This document shows positions 45,009 to 57,347 of a stretch of 64,000 nucleotides of DNA, piece after piece (the first letter of the stretch is position 1; each line of letters opens with the position of its first letter). Position numbers and translations under genes: made by a program. The notes under the pieces are model-generated. The model searched no databases. It worked only from the letters and a program-made list of their open reading frames with translations, and was not told the DNA's origin. The DNA lies in contig CM035170.1 of NCBI GenBank assembly GCA_020205615.1, positions 42,285,807 to 42,349,806 on the forward strand, read 5' to 3'. This stretch comes from Panax quinquefolius (taxonomy: Eukaryota; Streptophyta; Magnoliopsida; Apiales; Araliaceae).

Positions 45009-46498
45009 CATCACCTATTCTGAGTCGCCAAATACATGGTACAAAATACAAATACAACCTTAAATATACAACATGAGCTGTGAGTTTTAGAACAAATATT
45101 GTTTTCTAGACAATATTCAAACTCAAAATAAGTCCTCAATACATTTATTATCACACTATTTCATAGAATAGTGAGGACTACTAATGCTATCATCTGGACC
45201 GTCACTCCGTTCCCCAACTAGTCCCTGCTACATTCTCATTTCCTGAAGAGAACAATGAAAGCAAAAGGGTGAGCTCAACTAGCCCAGTAAGAAATATTAC
45301 GACTAAGATAATGCAGAATAAATTATCATTAGCCTTCAACAGCGTTAAACTGATAAAATATAACAAACATCAAGTTTAATTGCAGCAGAACAAGCAATCC
45401 ATTAGAAGAGTCAAGTAGAGAATAAAATCTCCTATCTTCTATGATTTAAAAGGTTTTTCAATACTTTTAACGCTGAGACTCAGCTTAATAAATAATCCAC
45501 ATCATCCCTGCACTACGGCCAATGATATTCATTAGTATCACAACCACAAATTATCCATGCACTACGGGCCAAGGATATTCGTGTTTTCATCAATGGTCAT
45601 GATCATACCAACAACTTTCCATCAATGCACTACGGGCCAATGAGGACTTTTACCACATCATTTGTAACATTACGGTTACGATTAAATCTTGAATGATCCC
45701 TAGTCATAATCATACCAAGTCCATCTATGCACTACGTGCCATAGATGACTTTCAATGAGAATATAAACATAAGGATGATGACAATGATATAAGAATTCAA
45801 TAAAACAAGTTCAAGAATTAATTTATCCAGAACCAATAATGTCCAAATTGTCAACATGATCTTTGCTTTGTCTTTGTAAAATTCAAGAATGCTCAGAAAA
45901 ATATTTCCATGAAAAGATACTGGATGAAGCGCAAATATTAAGGATATTCCACTAATTTCATGGAGTATAGAAGTTAAAACTTTAACCAACTGAGTATAAT
46001 AAAGAATGAATAACAAAAGAAATCACCAGGCATGCGATAGACTGCACAGACAAGTTATTCCAACAGAATAATGAATAACGGAACCAAGTCATGCGTAACC
46101 GCACAGACAGGTTATTCCAACATAATAATGAATAACGGACCAGGTCATGCGTAAACGCACGCATGTGATGTTCCAACGAGAATGATAAATAATGGAACCG
46201 AATCAATGCGTAAAAGCACGCATGTGGATGTTCCAACATAATGATAAATAATTGAATAATGTAAGAATTTCACCAAGTATAGGGTAGCCAGATACAAAGT
46301 TATTCCAATGAATAATAAAGAATGAAATAATGTAAGTTCTCTTCATGAATACAAAAGAAATAATACCCTTACCTTAGAAGAATGCGGATATATAGGAGTA
46401 GTGAAGTAGCGAGAATATTTTTCTTCTTTCTCTCTATAATTTCTCTCTCTAGAGAGTTTCAAAGTGAATTCGTAAGAAATAACGAAGGAATGAGCTTC

Positions 46499-46506
46499 TA
46501 TTTATA
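46499..46506 (-). promoter_or_regulatory. TATA box of G4 3' LTR
   Basis: TATAAATA on the minus strand followed by GAAGCTCATTCC. Confidence 0.55.
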
Positions 46507-46829
46507 GGAGAATGGAAGGGTCTTTGTTGAAAACAGACGCAACAATTATTTTTAAAAATTTACTGGATGAAAACAACACAACTTCACGGTTCCTAAGTAT
46601 CAGTATTCATTTTCAAGGAGTTGGCCAATGAGAAAAATGAACACATGCCAACATAATAGCCTTGACCAATTATAATGCATCCTAATTTGTAAGTTGTCAA
46701 TAATACTGCATGAGTGGAAAAGTCTGGCCAATTAATGTCTAGGCTTGAAAAAGCATCCCACAATCTGCCAAATAAAGCTAGCCATTCTTTGAAAATAATT
46801 AAGCCCCCCCCACCCCTTATCAACATCAT

Positions 46830-46831
<2 letters not shown>

Positions 46832-46887
<56 letters not shown>
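46832..46887. repeat. (TA)n(CA)n compound microsatellite in G4 3' LTR
   Basis: TA run to 46872, then CA units to about 46887. Confidence 0.95.
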
Positions 46888-46936
46888 CAAATTCACTCCA
46901 CAGTGAATTTGGTTCCCTACCACCTGTAACCCTAGT

Positions 46937-46940
<4 letters not shown>

Positions 46941-46976
<36 letters not shown>
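46941..46976. repeat. (TA)n microsatellite in G4 3' LTR
   Basis: About 18 TA units. The 5' LTR of the same element has only one such run (53392-53438), so the region between the two runs differs between the LTRs. Confidence 0.95.
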
Positions 46977-46979
<3 letters not shown>

Positions 46980-47749
46980 CAAAAATTGAGATAACTTCTC
47001 CCGATTATTTTGAAAAATGAGTAGGTGGGGGTTCATAAAATACGACAAAATTTATAACAAATACTTCATAAAAAAATCTCCTCAATATTTCTAACAACAT
47101 ACATCATCATTATTATAATTCACAATATTAATCGAATAGGTCGTTCCCAGGAAAGATGTGGCTTTCCAATTAGGATTTTCCCCTATTGGCGCGCAATTAG
47201 GTGACCAAACCTCTCCTTGACAGAACTTCTAGACATCGTTAATATTGCAAATAATAATATTAATAACTTTGTCATCTCAATTATTGATTTGATAATATAT
47301 ATAAAATATTGAAAATAATTGAATCAAATAACGTGAGATATTATACAACAATTACTATAGCAATAATTGAATAAAACTGAGTGACTTCTCACGTAAGCAT
47401 CAATAATCAATACCGTTTACTACTATGCAACCACACGTTTTACTGTACTTTTAACACCGGGTGTTTAAACAGTTAACGGTAAAACTTCCGCCGTTATTTT
47501 CATAAAAAGATATTTTTATCGTTTTCTCAATGATTGTCTTGAGTCGCATTTAATATTCCTGTTAAAACGTAATATTCCCCACCAATCGAATATTATATAA
47601 CAACTTGCGTACTTTGCAAAATTTATAAATATCACCCACAACTATAACATTATATCAAATTCATTTCATAATATTTAAAAATGATATTTATATAAAAATC
47701 ATCTTAATTAAAAAGTTGGGGTCTTACAACCTTCCCTTCTTATGAAATT

Positions 47750-48117
47750 TCGCCCTCGAAATTAGGGTACGTACCTGGTATGTCAAAGAGGTAAGGATAC
47801 CTTGATTTCATTTCAGATTCTAACTCCCAGGTCATTTTCTCAGCATCGTGGTTTCTCCACAAAACTTTGACTTGAGTTATAACCTTGGAGCGTAGAGTAT
47901 GTTCCTTCTTATCCAAGATTTAAACAGGAACCTCTTCATACATTAAATCTTCCGCTATTTCGTCCGGTTCCAACTCAATAATGTGGTTCGGGTCTTCCAC
48001 ATATTTATGTAACATAGATATGTGAAAAATGTTATGAACACGAGACATACTTGGCGGTAAAGCGAGTCTGTAGGCCACAGTTCCAACTCGATTGAGGATT
48101 AAAAATGGGCCGATGAA
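47750..48117 (-). pseudogene. G4 integrase C-terminus and chromodomain
   Basis: Minus-strand reading gives [31 protein letters not shown] and the chromodomain (VKVLWRNHDAEKMTWELE, SRYPYLF). A stop just before ILDKKEH (at about 47920) and one at the border to the next frame (48118) interrupt it. A purine-rich tract (AAGAAGGGAAGG) follows just before LTR-b. Confidence 0.88.
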
Positions 48118-48960
48118 TCAAGGATTGGGCTTTCTTCTCTTTCCAAATCTCGTAACTCCTTTCCATGGAGCAACACCTAACAACACATGATCTCCTATAT
48201 CGAATTCTACATCCTTTCGATGAAGATCATCATAATTCTTTTGTCGATCTTGTGAGATTTTTATACGTTGTCGGATCGTTTGAATCTTTTTCGTAGTCAT
48301 ACGTACCAACTCCAGTCCCAACAATGTTGCTTCACCCACCTCATCCCAGCATACTGGAGAATGACACTTTCTTCCATACAATGCCTCGAATGGAGCCATG
48401 CCAATACTTGCTTGATAACTGTTGTTGTAGGAAAACTCCACCAATGGTAAAAACTTGTCCCAACTTCCCTTGAAGTCAAGGACATAGAGTCTTAATAGAT
48501 CTTAAAGAGTTTGAATTGTCCTCTCTGACTGCCCGTCCGTCTTAGGATGATATGCCAAGCTAAATCGTAAATTCGTGCCTATAGCTTTTTGCAAACTAAC
48601 CCAAAATCTTGAAGTGAATCTTGGGTCTCGATCAGAAACTATGGATACTGGCATACCATGCAATCTTACAATCTCGTTTATGTACATACGAGCAAGACGT
48701 TCAAGTGTATAAGTTTCTCGTATCGGTAAGAAATGAGCAGACTTGGTCAATCTATCAACAATGACCCAAATCGCATCTATGCCTTGAGAAACCTTGGGAA
48801 GACTGGTAACGAAATCCATGGTAATGTGCTCCCACTTCCATTCTGGAATTTCAAGTGGTTGCAATGGACCTTTTGGTACTTGATGCTCCGCCTTGACTCG
48901 TTGACAAGTTAGACACATTGAGATAAACAATATATCTCTCTCTTCATATTGCTCCACCAA
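48118..48960 (-). pseudogene. G4 integrase, catalytic triad present
   Basis: Two open frames, 48502-48960 and 48118-48444. The first begins in the zinc region ([16 protein letters not shown]) and holds [12 protein letters not shown] (Asp), [12 protein letters not shown] (Asp) and [11 protein letters not shown] (Glu): all three acidic residues are kept. A stop at 48502 (Glu to stop) separates it from the C-terminal half. Upstream of 48960 the His part of the zinc finger is frameshifted. Confidence 0.9.
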
Positions 48961-49935
48961 AATGTATGGCGAAGATCACGATACATTTTGGTACTCCCGA
49001 GATGGATTGCAAATCGGTGTGTTGTGCGCCTCCATCATGATTTTATACTTTAAATCAGGGTCGTTAGGAACAAAAAGTCTGGAGTTAACTCGAAGTATTC
49101 CTTCTTCATTGATTCTTGCTTCCGGGATAGCACCTTCTTGCACTTTCTTCCTCATACGCATCAGCTCCAGGTCTGTAGCTTGAGCAACTTTAACTTTATC
49201 AATTAAAGTCGATTCTACTCGTATATTCGCCATCATCACATGGGTCCCTGGAGTCTTTAACTCTATCTCCATCCTTTGCAAGTCACATAAAATGGGCCTT
49301 TGCGTTGACAATATCGCACTCGTACTTGCATATGATCTCCTACTCAATGCGTCAACTACCACGTTCGCTTTTCCAGGATGGTATTGGATGGTATGATCAT
49401 AATCTTTCAACAGTTCAAGCTAACGTCGTTGTCGCATGTTGAGTTCTTTTTGAGTGAAGAAATATTTGAGGCTTTTATGATCCGTAAAGATCTCCACTTT
49501 CTCTCCATACAAGTAATGCCTCCAAATTTTAAATGGGAAGACAACAGCTGCCAACTCTAGATCATGAGTAGGATAATTCCTCTCATATTCTTTGAGTTGT
49601 CTTGAGGCATAGGCTATGACTTTCCCATGTTGCATGAGAACACATCCTAGCCCTTTGCGAAAGCATCACAAGAGATGACAAATCCTCCCAGGCAGTTGTA
49701 TTGTCGAGCAGTCTTTGAAATGAGTCTCCTCTTGAGTTCTTGAAAACTCTTCTCACATTCCTCGCTCCAACCGAATTTTGTATCTTTCCAAGTCAGCTGA
49801 GTTAATGGAGTAGCGATTCAAGAAAATCCTTCCACGAATCACCGATAATAACCAGCTAAACCGAGAAAGCTACGTAATTCGGTCACTGATTTGGGTTCCT
49901 CCCAGCTTTGAATAGCTTCAATCTTTGATGGGTCA
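48961..49935 (-). pseudogene. G4 RNase H and linker
   Basis: 49420-49635 encodes [26 protein letters not shown] and [19 protein letters not shown]; 48976-49410 encodes [20 protein letters not shown] and the linker to integrase. A stop at about 49420 (TGG to TAG) lies between them. The first part ([17 protein letters not shown] block at about 49800-49910) has two stops. The uninterrupted order here confirms that X1 and X2 in G2 are insertions. Confidence 0.88.
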
Positions 49936-50501
49936 ACTGATATTCCATGACTTGATACTACGTGCCCAAGGAATGCTACTTCCTCCAGTCAGAACTCGCA
50001 TTTCTTCAACTTGGCATAAAGCTTGTATTCACGAAGCTTTTTGAGTATCAGCCTCAAGTGTTGCTCATGATCTTCACGGCTTTTGGAATAAATAAGGATG
50101 TCATCAATAAAGACAACCACAAAGTGATCCAAATATTCCTTGAATACTCGGTTCATTATATCCATGAAGGCAAAGCGGGGCATTAGTCAATCCAAAGGAC
50201 ATGACTAGAATTCATAATGCTCGTACCGAGTTCTGAAAGCCATCTTTGGAATGTCATCAGTTCTAATCTTTAATTGGTGATATCTGGAACGAAGATCAAT
50301 CTTTGAAAAGAATTTGACTCCTTGCAACTAGTCAAACAGGTCATCAATACGTGGTAATGGGTACCTATTTTTGATGGTGACATGATTCAACTCCCGATAA
50401 TCAATACAAAGTCGCATACTCCCATCTTTCTTCTTCACGAATAGAACAGGAGCACCCCAAGGAGAAGTACTAGGACGAATAAAGCCAATGTCTAACAATT
50501 C
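49936..50501 (-). pseudogene. G4 reverse transcriptase
   Basis: [30 protein letters not shown] and FFSKIDLRS are readable; the frame shifts near 50200 (SFGLTNAP block damaged) and resumes in 49989-50183 with the catalytic box FIDDILIYS intact. A stop follows KKCEF at 49989, the same position as in G5. Confidence 0.9.
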
Positions 50502-51215
50502 CTACAATTGGGTCTTTAACTCCTGAAGTTCAATAGGAGCCATTCGATATAGGGCTTTGGAAATGGGTTTTGTACCGGGTTCAAGGTCGATACAAAATTC
50601 AATTTTACGCTCTGGGGGTAGGCCAGGAAGTTCTTTAGGGAATACGTCAGGAAATTTATTAACAATAGAAATATCATTCAAAGCTGACGTATTTTTGTTT
50701 AGATCCGTGACATGAGCTAAAAATGCTTGACATCCGTTTTTTAATAAACGAATAGCTTTATGGCTTGAGATAACAGTGATTGATTTTAATGGTTTGGTTG
50801 CTTGAATTCGCATAATAAGTTGGTTAGGAATATGAAAGCTAACAACCTTACGAAAACAATCAATTTTTGCATGATGAGTAGTAACAATCAATCCCTAGAA
50901 TCACATCAAATGCAAGTATTTTCAATAAAATAAGATCGACAGGTAATGTGAGGGTACCGATTTGAACCAAACAAGACTTATAAATAGTGGATGTAATGAA
51001 GGTTTTTCTCCCAACAGAGTTTCCACAGATAAGTCAAAGTCTAATTTCTTTGTAGTCAAATTTAATCGTTGAGCGCAAGTAGGAGAAATAAAAGAATGGG
51101 TAGAACCGGTATCAAATAAGGTATAGACTTCGCTAGAGTTTATGATAAGCTTACACGTGATGACCTCGTTTGGGATCCTTGCTTTACGGGAGGTCACTAC
51201 AAACGCTCTCCTCAC
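50502..51215 (-). pseudogene. G4 aspartic protease and linker to RT
   Basis: 51215-50922 holds LFDTGSTHSFISPTCAQRLN with the catalytic Asp. A frameshift in the poly-A/T stretch at about 50930 leads to 50891-50502 (TTHHAKIDCFRKVVSFHIPN, then [15 protein letters not shown]). It ends at TQL and a stop where G5 reads Gln-Glu-Leu. Confidence 0.9.
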
Positions 51216-51807
51216 TCACTACTGGCTTTGACTTTTCTGGACTGACTTTTGGTGCCTCCATCCTAGTGAACTTGTCTTCTGTGAACGACAAAAATTGGGC
51301 TAGGTGACCTTCTCTTCCATAATTATAACATGCTTTGGACTGACATCGGGCAGTTTGACCGATGTGTCCCTCCCTCCGCATTTGAAGCATATGATAGGTG
51401 GTCGTTCTCCTTTCTTAACAACGGGTCTTTGGTCGTGGCGTGTTTCCATCATTGTTGAATCTCCTCTTCTTGAAATTTTCATTCTTATTGTTTTGGCCTG
51501 ATTACCACCAAGTGGTTACCATTTCGCCTTTATTGATTCCTCCACGCTTGTTGTCACCGCTTGATGATCGCTCTCAATCGATATTATCATTTTGCAGGCT
51601 GCTTTCTCTTGGTTGCGTTGACTCGTTATCACGCTCCAATAACTAAGTCCTATTTACAACATCTGAATACAAACACAATTTATGAGAAATTAGATATTGA
51701 CGTATCTCGGGTTTCAAACCTCTTAGAAACATCCGCGTCATTCTCTCCTCATTGTCAACCAAGTGAGATGCAAACCGGGATAACTCGGCAAACTTAGCTT
51801 CGTACTG
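51216..51807 (-). pseudogene. gag: G4 gag, C-terminal half only
   Basis: Starts in mid-gag at the QYEAKFAELSRFASHLV block (about 51806), joined directly to LTR sequence. Continues through EERMTRMFLRGLKPEIRQ and a Ser/Asn-rich linker with frameshifts. The two zinc knuckles are at about 51290-51395 (CFKCGGRDTS, damaged, and CYNYGREGHLAQF, second Cys lost). The N-terminal capsid part is deleted. Confidence 0.85.
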
Positions 51808-51921
51808 CAATCCATTAGAAGAGTCAAGTAGAGAATAAAATCTCCTATCTTCTATGATTTAAAAGGTTTTTTAATACTTTTATCGCTGAGACTCAGTTTA
51901 ATAAATAATCAACATCATCCC

Positions 51922-52370
51922 TGCACTACGGCCAAGGATATTCATTAGTATCACAACCATAAATTATCCATGCACTACGAGCCAAGGATATTCGTGTTTT
52001 CATCAATGGTCATGATCATACCAACAACTTTCCATCAATGCACTACGGGCCAATGAGGACTTTTTCCACATCATTTGTAACATTACGGTCATGATTATAC
52101 CGAATGATCCCTGGTCATAATCATACCAAGTCCATCTATGCACTACAGGCCAAGGATATTCATTAGTATCACATCCACAAATTATCCATGCACTACGGGC
52201 CAAGGATATTCGTGTTTTCATCAATGGTCATGATCATACCAACAACTTTCCATCAATGCACTACGGGCCAATGAGGACTTTTACCACATCATTTGTAACA
52301 TTACGGTCATGATTATACCGAATGATCCCTGGTCATAATCATACCAAGTCCATCTATGCACTACAGGCCA
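51922..52370 (-). repeat. 218-bp tandem duplication inside LTR-c
   Basis: Two nearly identical units with a period of 218 bp (TTCATTAGTA words at 51941 and 52159). Each unit holds three to four copies of TGCACTACRGGCC. Other LTRs have one unit only, so it is a recent change in this copy. Confidence 0.9.
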
Positions 52371-53062
52371 TAGATGACTTTCAACAGAATATAAACATGA
52401 GGATGATGACAATGATATAGGAATTCAATAAAACAAGTTCAAGAATTAATTTATCCAGGAACCAATAATGTCCAAATTGTCAACATGATACTGCTTTGTG
52501 GTGTAAAATTCAAGAATGCTCAGAAGAATATTTCCATGAAAAGATACTGGATGAAGCGCAAATATCAAGGATATTCCACTAATTTCATGGAGTATAGAAG
52601 TCAAAACTTTAACCAACTAAGTATAATAAAGAATGGAAGAACAAAAGAAATCACCAGGCATGCGATAGACCGCACAGACAGGTTATTCCAACATAATAAT
52701 GAATAACGGACCAGGTCATGCGTAAACGCACAGACAGGATGTTCCAACAGAATGATAAATAATGGAACCAGGTCATGCGTAAAGCACAGACAGGATGTTC
52801 CAACATAATGATAAATAATTGAATAACAGAAGAATTTCACCAAGTATAGGGTAGCTCAGCGTGATCTGAGTTATTCAATGAATAATAAAGAATGAAATAA
52901 CAGAAGTTCTCTTCATGAATACAAAAGAAATAATACCCCTTACCTTAGAAGAATCTGGATATATAGGAGTAGTGAAGTAGCAGAATATTTTTCTTCTTTC
53001 TCTCTATAATTTCTCTCTCTAGAGTTTGATGAATTAAAAGAAATAACGAAGGAATGAGCTTC

Positions 53063-53070
53063 TATTTATA
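53063..53070 (-). promoter_or_regulatory. TATA box of G4 5' LTR
   Basis: TATAAATA on the minus strand followed by GAAGCTCATTCC. Confidence 0.55.
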
Positions 53071-53391
53071 GGAGAATGGAAGGGTATTATTAAGAAACAG
53101 ACGAATGCAGTTATTTTTTAAAATTTACTAAGAAACAACACAACTTCACGGTTCCTAAGTATCAATATTCATTTTCAAGGAGTTGGCCAATGAGAAAAAT
53201 GAACACATGCCAATATAATAGCCTTGACCAATTAGAATGCATCTTAATTTGCAAGTTGTCAATAATACTGCATGAGTAGAAAAGTTTGGCCAATTAATGT
53301 CTAGGCTTGAAAAAACATCCCATAATCTGCCAAATAAAGCTAGCCATTCTTTGAAAATAATTAAATGCCCCCACCCCTTATCAACATCATC

Positions 53392-53402
53392 AATATATAT
53401 AT

Positions 53403-53438
<36 letters not shown>
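53392..53438. repeat. (TA)n microsatellite in G4 5' LTR
   Basis: TA run with one CA interruption near 53403. Confidence 0.95.
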
Positions 53439-53440
<2 letters not shown>

Positions 53441-54230
53441 CAAAAATTGAGATAACTTCTCCCGATTATTTTGAAAAATGAATAGGTTGGGGTTCATAAA
53501 ATACAACAAAATTTACAACAAATACTTCATAAAAAAATTCCCTCAAAATTTTTAACAACATACATCATCATTATTATAATTCACAATATTAATCGACCAG
53601 ATCGTTCCTAGGAAAGAGGGAGCTTTCAATAAGGATTTCTCCTATTATCAGGCGCGATTTAGGTGACCAAACCTCTCATTGATGTAACTTCTGACATCGT
53701 TAATATTGCAAATAATAATATTAATAACTTTGTCATCTCAATTATTGATTTAATAATATATAAAATATCGACAATAATTGAATCAAATAACGTGAGATAT
53801 TATGCAACAATTACTATAGCAATAATTGAACAAAACTGAGTGATTTCTCTCGTAAGCATCAATAATCAATACAGGTAGTGCTACTTATCTGCAACCACAT
53901 ACGCGTTTTATGTCTTTTTAACACTGGGTGTTTCAACAGTTAACGATAAAACTTCCGCCGTTATTTTCATAAAAAAGATATTTTTATTGTTTTCTCAATC
54001 CGACAATATTTCCGTTGTGGGGTCCACCAATGATTGTCTTGAGTCGTCGCATTTAATATTCCTCGTTAAAACGAATATTCCCCACCAATCGAATATTATA
54101 TAACAACTTGCATACTTTGCAAAATTTATAAATATTACCCACAACTATAACATTATATCAAATTCATTCCATAATATTTAAAATGATATTTATAAAGAAA
54201 TCATCTTTATTAAAAAGTTGGGGTCTTCTG

Positions 54231-55302
54231 TTGTAATCCTAATCCACTCGAACCAAATGCACTGCCGGATCAGATTTCAACGCTATGGGCGCCGCTTAAT
54301 CGCATAACATGAGCCTGTGATGAAAACTCATCAACGAATTTCTCCATAAATATGCAGAGCGGAGCCGCTTGTTCTTCCTCTCGATACGCAAATCTCGAAT
54401 CACTTGGAGCACAAAGTTATTCGTTGCCGCCATGCCGAAGAAACCACGACCATTAAGCGCATGTATCGGCTCCAGATGGTCGGAAGTTGATGTCGTCGTT
54501 CTTCTCTTCGAACTCATCTTTCTATTTTTCTCTCTAAAAATCAAAAAGATTGAATATTAAAAGTTATAATAGAAGACAAACTAGGAAGATTCAACCCATG
54601 TCATTTTTTATTTTTTTCCAAGTCCACATCAAATAGATGTTAGAAAAAAATTAACAATTATGAACTAAAGATAACAGAATGATCCAATTTCAAAATAATA
54701 ATTAGTTTAATGGGGTAGTTTAAAAAATTAACAGTTCAATGGTTATGTCGATAAAATTTGCTTAAATACAATGATTAATTCATTAATTTTACCAAATATA
54801 TACTATCTACGTCTTTTGAAGAATAGAAGAATTGTACACTTTGTAAAATTCGTTTGAGAATAATTATTACTCGAAAAAACCTCCAAATGTTTTCTAAAGT
54901 ATACTTTGCACACAAATTAAAATAGAAAAAAAAATAAAAAAATTAAATTTATCTTAATAGTTTTACAAAATTATTTTAACTAAATTTTTTAAAACGTCTA
55001 CTAAAAAAGTACAGATGGAGCAGTTCACTTAATTTTCTAATGAATGTTGATAAAGCACTAGATTACTGATCCACCAAGAAAAAAATCCCTTCTATTCTTG
55101 GCCTAAGTTTTCATGTAATGACCCTTATATCCTTTCTCACGACCCACATACTATTCGCTTGGGAAAGAATATTGTGAAAATTCGTATAACCCTGGTGAAT
55201 TAGAGTAGTATGAACAAAGTACAATTTCAGGTTCCTTTCTGAGTTTTTAAGGATTTAATGCGACAATAAAAAAATAAGTCTTTTGTGAATTGCTATTAAG
55301 AT
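54231..55302. other. intergenic, no confident gene
   Basis: A minus-strand frame of 82 codons (54544-54296) begins within 70 bp of G4; it has a mixed, non-repetitive composition (SSKRRTTTSTSD, then GFFGMAATNNFVLQV) and could be a fragment of a host gene, but I do not recognise it. The rest is AT-rich. A block at about 54794-55022 with loosely inverted ends (CTATCTACGTCTTTT and AAGTACAGATGGAGCAG) may be an old Stowaway-like MITE. Confidence 0.35.
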
Positions 55303-56466
55303 AGGCATAAAAAAAATTAAGAATTTTTTTTGAACAAAAGAGTATCAATACGAAAGAATACAAAAAATATTACTTATTTGATTTTCAAATGGAAGCAAAA
55401 AGCCAAAAAGGTCTGTACGTGTAGGTATAATTGTTTACTGTGTAAAAAAGTTGTGTAGATGTAATATGAAAAAGGGCTTTTTTGATTAAAAAACTACAAG
55501 TCTACCATTGTGATTTGGGTATATTTGATTTGGTAAATTTTTTGTGGACTTTTAAATTTAAACTGACGTGGGTTGTGCTATCTTGTTTGGGTATATATAT
55601 GCATAACACAAATACCTATTGGGAGCCCTAAAAATTTATCAATTTTAGTGGGCCTAAAGTCCGAGCACTTTGAACTTTAGCTCAGGGTCGTGCTGTACAA
55701 TTTATGCACATATTAAGAAAAGAAAAAATATAGTAAAGAGAGTAAAAAAGTAATAACTTTATCCCAAGTAATCCCAAAAGTATATAAAGTGAGAGTACTT
55801 TTATTTTTTTATCTTTTTTATACTAATGGACCACACTAAATGACTTAGTCACCCTTTCATTTTATGTACTTTATCTCATCTTTTTAAAGATAAAAAAATT
55901 GTACATTTAGTCATCTTTTTAGGGAGATGGAGTATTAATTAAACTATAAAATATGAGTCATGTTACACTTACAAAAACCTCTTACAAAAATTAATTTACA
56001 AAATAATGTATCAAAATTTAATCAGTTGATGATTCACCATATATGGATGGGTGATCCCGTGATTGTAACCAGCCAAACTCATGCACATTATTTTGTATTT
56101 TCTTTTTATAATAATTCTTTAATCACTATAGTATTATTAATAAAATATTATTAAAATATTTTCTACCTCAGCAAGCAAACTCGGAGTAATTCATGTACCT
56201 AAGCATACATGAACTTGAGCATCCTTAAAAATCTAAATAAGTTCGTTCATGAATTATGTGGTGTGAGTTAGTTAGGATGAAGTATGCAAGGTGTGAAGGA
56301 TTTTCTAGAGGATTTAGGTAGCTGTTATATCGATATAATTAAAGAAAACCCCATCTTTTAAAGGGTTTTGAGTTTTTCCGCAATCTCATAATAAGGGTGA
56401 AATTGTCTTAAAAAAATAATTGCTAAATGCCCATCTTTATTGTTCTGTAAATTTCAATCGCCTAAT

Positions 56467-56537
<71 letters not shown>

Positions 56538-57224
56538 CTCACCAACTTAACCAACATATATTGTTGATCAATAACATGAAAGGCTGAGATTAAAAAGGGA
56601 GTTAAGCCCCAGCCGCTACAACATGTTACGGCACAATAAATAACCTGTAGCAGCTTTTATTTTAATAATGGTCAAATTAACTTATTAACGGGACCCACTT
56701 TGTCAGATATTATTACAAAAAATAGAATTTTTTAATATGTCTACCGCTACAGTTTGTAGTAGTTAGGCCTTTTAATTTTTTCGCTTCGCCTGTAGCGGGA
56801 TAGGCCTTTTTATTTTTCCCCTTCGCCTATTTCCTCTGTTAAATACTGGATTTTTTTAAACAAAAAATGAATTTTTTTATAATATAAATGCTGTTATAAT
56901 TTGTAACGGCTAGTCCTTAATTTTTTTTTTTTAAACATATCTTCCGTGGCACATATGGTCAAACTAAAGTACAAAAGGTAAAAAAAAAAATTATATTCGT
57001 TGTATCACTAGAGCATGTAGCGGCTGGGCGGCTGGGCAACACAGATGAATTTTAATGGAATAAGAATGAAGGGGCGCTGCGCTAAGATGGATCACTGATT
57101 TACTGGCAGAAATGAGATAGGAATTGAAGTGGTAGATGAGGTCATGATTGTGGGCATATAATGATGTATTTTAATATGGATGAGGTTATGATTGTGGGTG
57201 GGCATATATAATGATGTATTTTAA
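55303..57224. repeat. D2: right copy of the duplicated segment, with empty LTR site
   Basis: Matches D1 end to end, apart from the solo LTR, which is absent here: TGTGTAGATGTAATATG at about 55451-55467 is the unfilled site. It has the same degenerate MITE, (TA)n tract, GCCGCTACAA-type motifs and the shared 64-codon non-coding frame (55960-56154). Confidence 0.85.
56469..56536. repeat. (TA)34 microsatellite in D2
   Basis: Uninterrupted TA run at the place of the D1 run. Confidence 0.95.
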
Positions 57225-57347
57225 GGATTCGGTTAATATGAAATTTATTATTTGGTAAGTTGGTCAATTGGCTAGTAGAATATTGACACACATAGAGTCT
57301 CGCCTGCACGTGTCAAGATTTCTATTAGTACTAATTAACTAACTTTC

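Larger units (their letters stand above)
45009..47728 (-). repeat. G4 3' LTR (LTR-b)
   Basis: Starts on the minus strand with TGTAAGACCCC after the polypurine tract and stops at GGTGATG, about 25 bp short of the usual end, where LTR-a begins. U3 contains GGTCACCTAATTGCGCGCC, two (TA)n runs and a G4-specific block. Leader repeats lie at about 46010-46340 and GTAGTGCA-type repeats at 45500-45740. Confidence 0.9.
45009..54230 (-). mobile_element. G4: Ty3/gypsy Tekay-type chromovirus, minus strand, 5' internal deletion
   Basis: Reading from right to left: 5' LTR (54230-51808, end missing), gag from the zinc-knuckle half, protease, RT, RNase H, integrase, chromodomain, polypurine tract, 3' LTR (47728-45009, last ~25 bp missing). 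The two LTRs share a private U3 block (46510-46980 and 53075-53480), showing they belong to one element. The end of the 5' LTR, primer site and first part of gag are lost in one deletion. Confidence 0.92.
51808..54230 (-). repeat. G4 5' LTR (LTR-c), right end deleted
   Basis: On the minus strand it starts near 54230 (a degraded TGTAAGACCCC) and runs to 51808, where it stops in the ATGGATTG block, about 700 bp before the usual LTR end. U3 matches LTR-b closely, including the G4-specific block and one (TA)n run. Leader repeats lie at about 52620-52910. It contains the 218-bp tandem duplication listed separately. Confidence 0.9.

Noticed and set aside
46593..46929. Frames over TA/CA repeats encoding poly-Ile/Tyr
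   Set aside because: Products of microsatellite translation.
42660..54235. LTR-a and LTR-c as the two LTRs of one complete element
   Set aside because: Their U3 regions are of different types, whereas LTR-b and LTR-c share a private U3 block.
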